Origin: Halomonas sp. M4R1S46
Lineage (GTDB): Bacteria; Pseudomonadota; Gammaproteobacteria; Pseudomonadales; Halomonadaceae
Assembly: GCF_025725685.1 (NCBI RefSeq)
Contig: NZ_CP107008.1
Location: 3,596,001 to 3,660,000, forward strand
Direction: 5' to 3'
DNA length: 64,000 nucleotides
Position numbers and translations under genes: made by a program. Position 1 is the first letter of the stretch. Each line of letters begins with the position of its first letter. Below, piece by piece: positions 61,374 to 64,000 of the stretch. The notes beneath the pieces are model-generated. The model was not told where the DNA came from. It saw only the letters and a program-made list of their open reading frames with translations, and made no database searches.

Positions 61374-61456
61374 GTTGACGCCTTGTTGACACCTTCCATC
61401 AAGGGGTTATGGGATTCTGCTAATTCAGCAGGTTATAGCTTACTGCTAGCAGAATC
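61374..61456. repeat. Direct and inverted repeats next to the attachment site
   Basis: GTTGAC occurs at 61374-61379 and 61385-61390. GATTCTGCTA (61413-61422) and its exact inverse TAGCAGAATC (61447-61456) form a 10-bp inverted repeat with a 24-nt spacer. Inside it are CTGCT-AATTC-AGCAG (61417-61431) and the palindrome CTGCTAGCAG (61443-61452). These could be integrase arm sites, excisionase sites or an operator. Confidence 0.6.
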
Positions 61457-61638
61457 AGGCCCTTACAGCCCATCATTCTCTCATATTGGCTAGCTATGGC
61501 ACCGCCCTGTAGACACGATGTCGTCACCGCGTTGTCTCCGGCCCAGGTCATCTCATCTATACGGCGATTGTCAGCGTTGGCCTACATCCCTGCCCGGTTT
61601 TGATCTCTATATTCTAATGAAACGGGAGGGAGCCAGCC

Positions 61639-61893
61639 ATGGACGATATCACGATGATGCCAGACCCCAGTGGCCGCTGGGTGATGATGTGCCCCTGTGG
61701 TGCCACAGAGATCAGGGCACCCAGTGGGCCCTCCTGGGCGGCGTTTGACCTACACCCGATAGAGGGCACCCGCTACCGCATTGCTTGCCATGCTTGCGGG
61801 CATGTCAGCGAGTACCGAATGCACCATGAGACTGCGGGCGTCAACAGTTTCAGCAAAAACATGCCTTCATCACTGTTCCGAGCCTCGTTTTAG
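61639..61893 (+). CDS. Small CxC/CxxC protein, probable zinc ribbon
   Basis: An 84-residue protein with two Cys pairs 30 residues apart (C18-x-C20 in MCPCGA, C50-xx-C53 in ACHACGH). This spacing suits a zinc ribbon or knuckle. GGGAGGGAG lies about 5 nt before the ATG. It begins MDDITMMPDPSGRWVMM. I recognise no family. It is the first convincing gene inside the island, 360 bp from the attachment site. Confidence 0.65.
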   Translation: MDDITMMPDPSGRWVMMCPCGATEIRAPSGPSWAAFDLHPIEGTRYRIACHACGHVSEYRMHHETAGVNSFSKNMPSSLFRASF

Positions 61894-62015
61894 CTTATTC
61901 CGATATGCCTGCGTAGACACAATATGAACGCTAATGTTTTGATAACGGCACCCATGAATAGTCATATTATAAAAAACTATAAAAATATGGTGAAAAATAG
62001 CCAAAAACAATTTGC

Positions 62016-62044
62016 TTGACATACATCCACCCCTCTGATATAGG
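62016..62044 (+). promoter_or_regulatory. Sigma-70-type promoter in the island
   Basis: TTGACA (62016-62021, perfect -35), a 17-bp spacer, and TATAGG (62039-62044) as -10. It would give a ~130-nt leader before the 61-codon gene at 62180. It lies in an otherwise gene-free AT-rich stretch (61894-62179). Confidence 0.7.
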
Positions 62045-62179
62045 CTCATTTTCTACAAGCTTATACCCCCAATATATTGACCATAAACATTTATTAGTCT
62101 AGGGTCACAATCAATCAAGATAAGACAACAGACTGAGCGCTTTTCGTCGCACCACCTGCGATGCTCAAAGGAGGAAAGA

Positions 62180-62365
62180 ATGGCACTTCTAAAAGGATCC
62201 AAAGTGCTTAAAGAAAAATCCTTCCCTTCTAAAACCCTTAAAGACAGAAAGTCTTTCAAAAAAACTTACAAGATACAAAATAACGAAACACTAAAAATTG
62301 ACAAGGGCGTTATTGTAACCCGCATACAGCACGACATTAGAAAGCACAAACCTGAGCCTGCCTAA
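62180..62365 (+). CDS. Small basic (Lys-rich) protein, unknown
   Basis: A 61-residue, strongly basic protein: MALLKGSKVLKEKSFPSKTL, with KIQNNETLKIDKGVIVTRIQ later. AAGGAGGAAAG lies about 2-8 nt before the ATG, one of the best ribosome-binding sites in the window, and a good promoter lies upstream. No membrane helix, Cys motif or known family is seen. High Lys content suggests nucleic-acid binding or ribosome association, which is inference. It ends 29 bp before the larger membrane gene and is probably co-transcribed with it. Confidence 0.65.
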   Translation: MALLKGSKVLKEKSFPSKTLKDRKSFKKTYKIQNNETLKIDKGVIVTRIQHDIRKHKPEPA

Positions 62366-62394
62366 CTAGGTTCCGAACGCACAAGGCAACAGGG

Positions 62395-63297
62395 ATGTTT
62401 CTTGCCACTGTCGCACTGCTAATATGTGGAATCATCGCCACTTACAGCACCCCTAAGCTTCTCTTTCATGTTCACAAGCATGAAGGGTGGCTTATATATC
62501 TAAATTCTGCAAAAATCGGCGTCTATTGCCTAATCATAGGCTTCATTTTTTCTGAGATCATCTTTCCTGCTGCCACATCCCTTGTTTATGCTGCCTATAG
62601 CATTTTTTCGCTAGACTTAAGTTTCAAGAAGGCATGGGAGAATACTTTTACCCTTCCTAAGCCAGCCTCCTTTTTTGAATTCATAGAAACCTCATTGGTC
62701 GTGCCCTTTTATGGAAAGATCGGGTCGGAGAACAGCTCCTTATTCATCAGGACCACCTCGGCTGCTGTAGGCACTTTGCTTTTGACTATCATATTTCGCC
62801 ATGTCCATGACAAATTCTCTTTCAACTTTGTGAATGCGACTAACGAAGCAGCAGAGGTATTTTCCAGTAAAAGCTATATAGATGATTTACTTTTAGAGGC
62901 ATCTGTGAACATTGAGTATATTTTAGTAACTGTAGAAGAAGGGAAATGCTATGTTGGAATAATTGATGAGATCCCTCTTGCTATTCAGGAAAATGGTGTC
63001 GGCGTTGAGGCAATAAGGTTATTCATTGTAAAGAGCGGGCATAGGTGCCATAAAGATAGGACATTTGTAATAGATCATGATTATGACGAGGTATGGCTTT
63101 CTATAAAGAACTCCATATCTGAGAACATTGCCAACATTGAAGAGCAGGGCATCACTTATGAAAACTATCCAGAGGTGGAAACTGAGGTTGTAGAACCAAT
63201 AATCTCCATACCTCGGGGTCGGATATTGAGTGTCTCTAAATACGATCCAGAGTATTACCATTCTTTCAACGGAGGCATAGAGATTGCTGATAAATAA
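62395..63297 (+). CDS. Island membrane protein with C-terminal soluble domain, unknown
   Basis: A 300-residue protein. Hydrophobic segments lie at about 2-18 (FLATVALLICGIIATYS), 33-70 (two closely spaced helices, YLNSAKIGVYCLIIGFIFSEII and on) and 122-138 (TTSAAVGTLLLTIIF). A soluble domain from ~150 has a beta-rich core: NIEYILVTVEEGKCYVGIID, then AIRLFIVKSGHRCHKDRTFV. The VxVExGKxYVG strand pattern recalls small beta-barrel domains in several DUF membrane proteins, but I cannot name one. No strong Shine-Dalgarno precedes the ATG. The 3' end overlaps the convergent gene by 43 bp. Confidence 0.65.
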   Translation: MFLATVALLICGIIATYSTPKLLFHVHKHEGWLIYLNSAKIGVYCLIIGFIFSEIIFPAATSLVYAAYSIFSLDLSFKKAWENTFTLPKPASFFEFIETSLVVPFYGKIGSENSSLFIRTTSAAVGTLLLTIIFRHVHDKFSFNFVNATNEAAEVFSSKSYIDDLLLEASVNIEYILVTVEEGKCYVGIIDEIPLAIQENGVGVEAIRLFIVKSGHRCHKDRTFVIDHDYDEVWLSIKNSISENIANIEEQGITYENYPEVETEVVEPIISIPRGRILSVSKYDPEYYHSFNGGIEIADK

Positions 63298-63998
63298 TCG
63301 GGATTTAAGTTATAAGAGAGCAGAAAAGCCACTATGAAAACCAGTACCATATATCCGTTATTCAGCTTTTTCCTATAGCTTATAGAGCCCCCTTCAAGCG
63401 GTAGTACTTTGTTCTCTGAAACACTTACCAAAGCCTTTAGTGCAGCAATGGAAAGATTTAAATCGCTGTATAAGCAGCTTACTTCATCATTATTGTCTTT
63501 CACTGACAAAGCGTGAACACCTCTAATATGGCGATGATAAGAATCAACTCGATGAAAACAAGACTCAAAGCTTTTCTTCAAACAATCATCAACCTCTGAG
63601 AGCCTAAGCATCTCTACTAGTGTGCAGAAAGAATTAAACTCCTCGCTTTCTTCAAATATCGCCTCTCTGAGCTTCTCTTTTTTATTTTCAAAATCTTGTC
63701 TTGCCTCTTTCCTTTCAGATTCATATATAGCCGTTATGTCTTTTAAATGATTATAGTATTCTGTTACTATCCTATTTTTCCTTTCTAATTCCTCTCCTCC
63801 CTTCTCAAGCAATGCGGTTCGCGCATCAATCATTCCCTTTGTGCTCTCCCTAAACTTGACTCCGTTCTCATTGGACTTTTTCTTAGCCAGCTTTAGACTG
63901 TCTTCTGCGCGACTATAGTCTTGAGCACAGTGTATGACTTTCCTTCCTTTTTCTACAATTGATACAACCTTCTCTTCAAAAGTCTTGGTTGCTTCCAC
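63255..63998 (-). CDS. Coiled-coil protein with C-terminal membrane anchor, unknown (possibly partial at its N-terminus)
   Basis: At least 247 residues. The first ~130 are highly charged and helical (ESERKEARQDFENKKEKLRE and similar Lys/Glu heptads), suggesting a coiled coil. A helical segment with several Cys follows, and then one C-terminal hydrophobic helix (GYMVLVFIVAFLLSYNL) and a short tail. The first codon in view is a GTG at 63998, two bases from the window end and without visible ribosome-binding site, so the true start may lie outside. It is convergent with and overlaps the other island membrane gene, so the two proteins share an island but not a transcript. Confidence 0.6.
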   Translation of the reverse strand: MEATKTFEEKVVSIVEKGRKVIHCAQDYSRAEDSLKLAKKKSNENGVKFRESTKGMIDARTALLEKGGEELERKNRIVTEYYNHLKDITAIYESERKEARQDFENKKEKLREAIFEESEEFNSFCTLVEMLRLSEVDDCLKKSFESCFHRVDSYHRHIRGVHALSVKDNNDEVSCLYSDLNLSIAALKALVSVSENKVLPLEGGSISYRKKLNNGYMVLVFIVAFLLSYNLNPDYLSAISMPPLKEW

Positions 63999-64000
63999 GA

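Larger units (their letters stand above)
61223..64000. mobile_element. Left end of a genomic island integrated at tRNA-Leu(CAA)
   Basis: From the tRNA fragment rightward, GC content drops sharply compared with the preceding 61 kb (most obvious after 61.9 kb). Genes are small and unrecognised, and none matches core functions. The intact tRNA and the integrase are expected beyond the right edge. No transposase or integrase is visible in the part shown. Confidence 0.75.

Noticed and set aside
61178..61402. A 74-codon minus-strand frame over the tRNA fragment as an integrase remnant.
   Set aside because: Half of it is simply translation of the tRNA fragment (KLLSVRVRPPVP type). No integrase catalytic residues are visible.

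Overview
The window is GC-rich bacterial DNA with dense, often 4-bp-overlapping operons. Its gene content points to a gammaproteobacterium, most likely a halophile of the Halomonadaceae (Halomonas-like). The clues are a two-subunit arginine succinyltransferase (AruF/AruG type), FabV enoyl reductase, an AidB-like acyl-CoA dehydrogenase, YedI, Rnk, ZapE, and a type VI secretion (T6SS) cluster ordered like the Vibrio cholerae vas cluster. The genus is inferred, not proven. No rRNA operon or CRISPR array is visible.

Layout. 1-2.5 kb: a maltose locus with divergent malE (cut by the window edge) and a secreted chloride-type alpha-amylase; a MalT-like box lies between them. 2.5-4.6 kb: zapE and yedI. 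4.7-11 kb: the arginine succinyltransferase (AST) catabolic operon astC-aruF-aruG-astD-astB, ending in a clear intrinsic terminator and lacking astE here. A GlxA/AraC-type regulator at 11.8-12.8 kb is a candidate regulator. 11.2-25 kb: core genes, including a methyltransferase, fabV, glutathione peroxidase, a tgpA-DUF58-moxR-nudix operon, tryptophan 2,3-dioxygenase, an AidB-like dehydrogenase, a PCuAC copper chaperone, and a cupin/SpoIIAA-like pair. 25.1-27.1 kb: a lower-GC islet with a class V aminotransferase, a probably decayed small membrane gene, and a 14-bp tandem repeat.

27.1-55.1 kb: one long minus-strand T6SS cluster, in transcription order tssB, tssC, tssE, tssF, tssG, tagH, tssJ, tssK, tssL, clpV, vasH, tagO/vasI, tssA, tssM, a GNAT acetyltransferase, PAAR, vgrG, a DUF4123 adaptor, a 1.2-kaa VasX-like membrane effector candidate, and a polytopic membrane protein that may be its immunity or accessory partner. 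TssB/C/E/F/G/K form the sheath and baseplate, TssJ/L/M the membrane complex, and ClpV recycles the sheath. VasH would couple expression to sigma-54. VgrG/PAAR/DUF4123 would load the effector. There is no hcp, so the tube protein must be encoded elsewhere. The effector partner gene carries a G10 homopolymer and an AT-rich central block, which makes it the most unusual stretch of the cluster.

55.4-60.9 kb: an EAL protein with a degenerate receiver domain, a LysE exporter, Rnk, a family 9 glycosyltransferase bracketed by two similar intergenic repeats, ExoD, and a DUF1206 protein. From 61.2 kb the composition turns AT-rich. A 56-nt 3' fragment of tRNA-Leu(CAA) marks the boundary of an integrated element that runs off the right edge. 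The element carries a small CxC/CxxC protein, a Lys-rich small protein with a good promoter, and two unrecognised membrane proteins with convergent ends.
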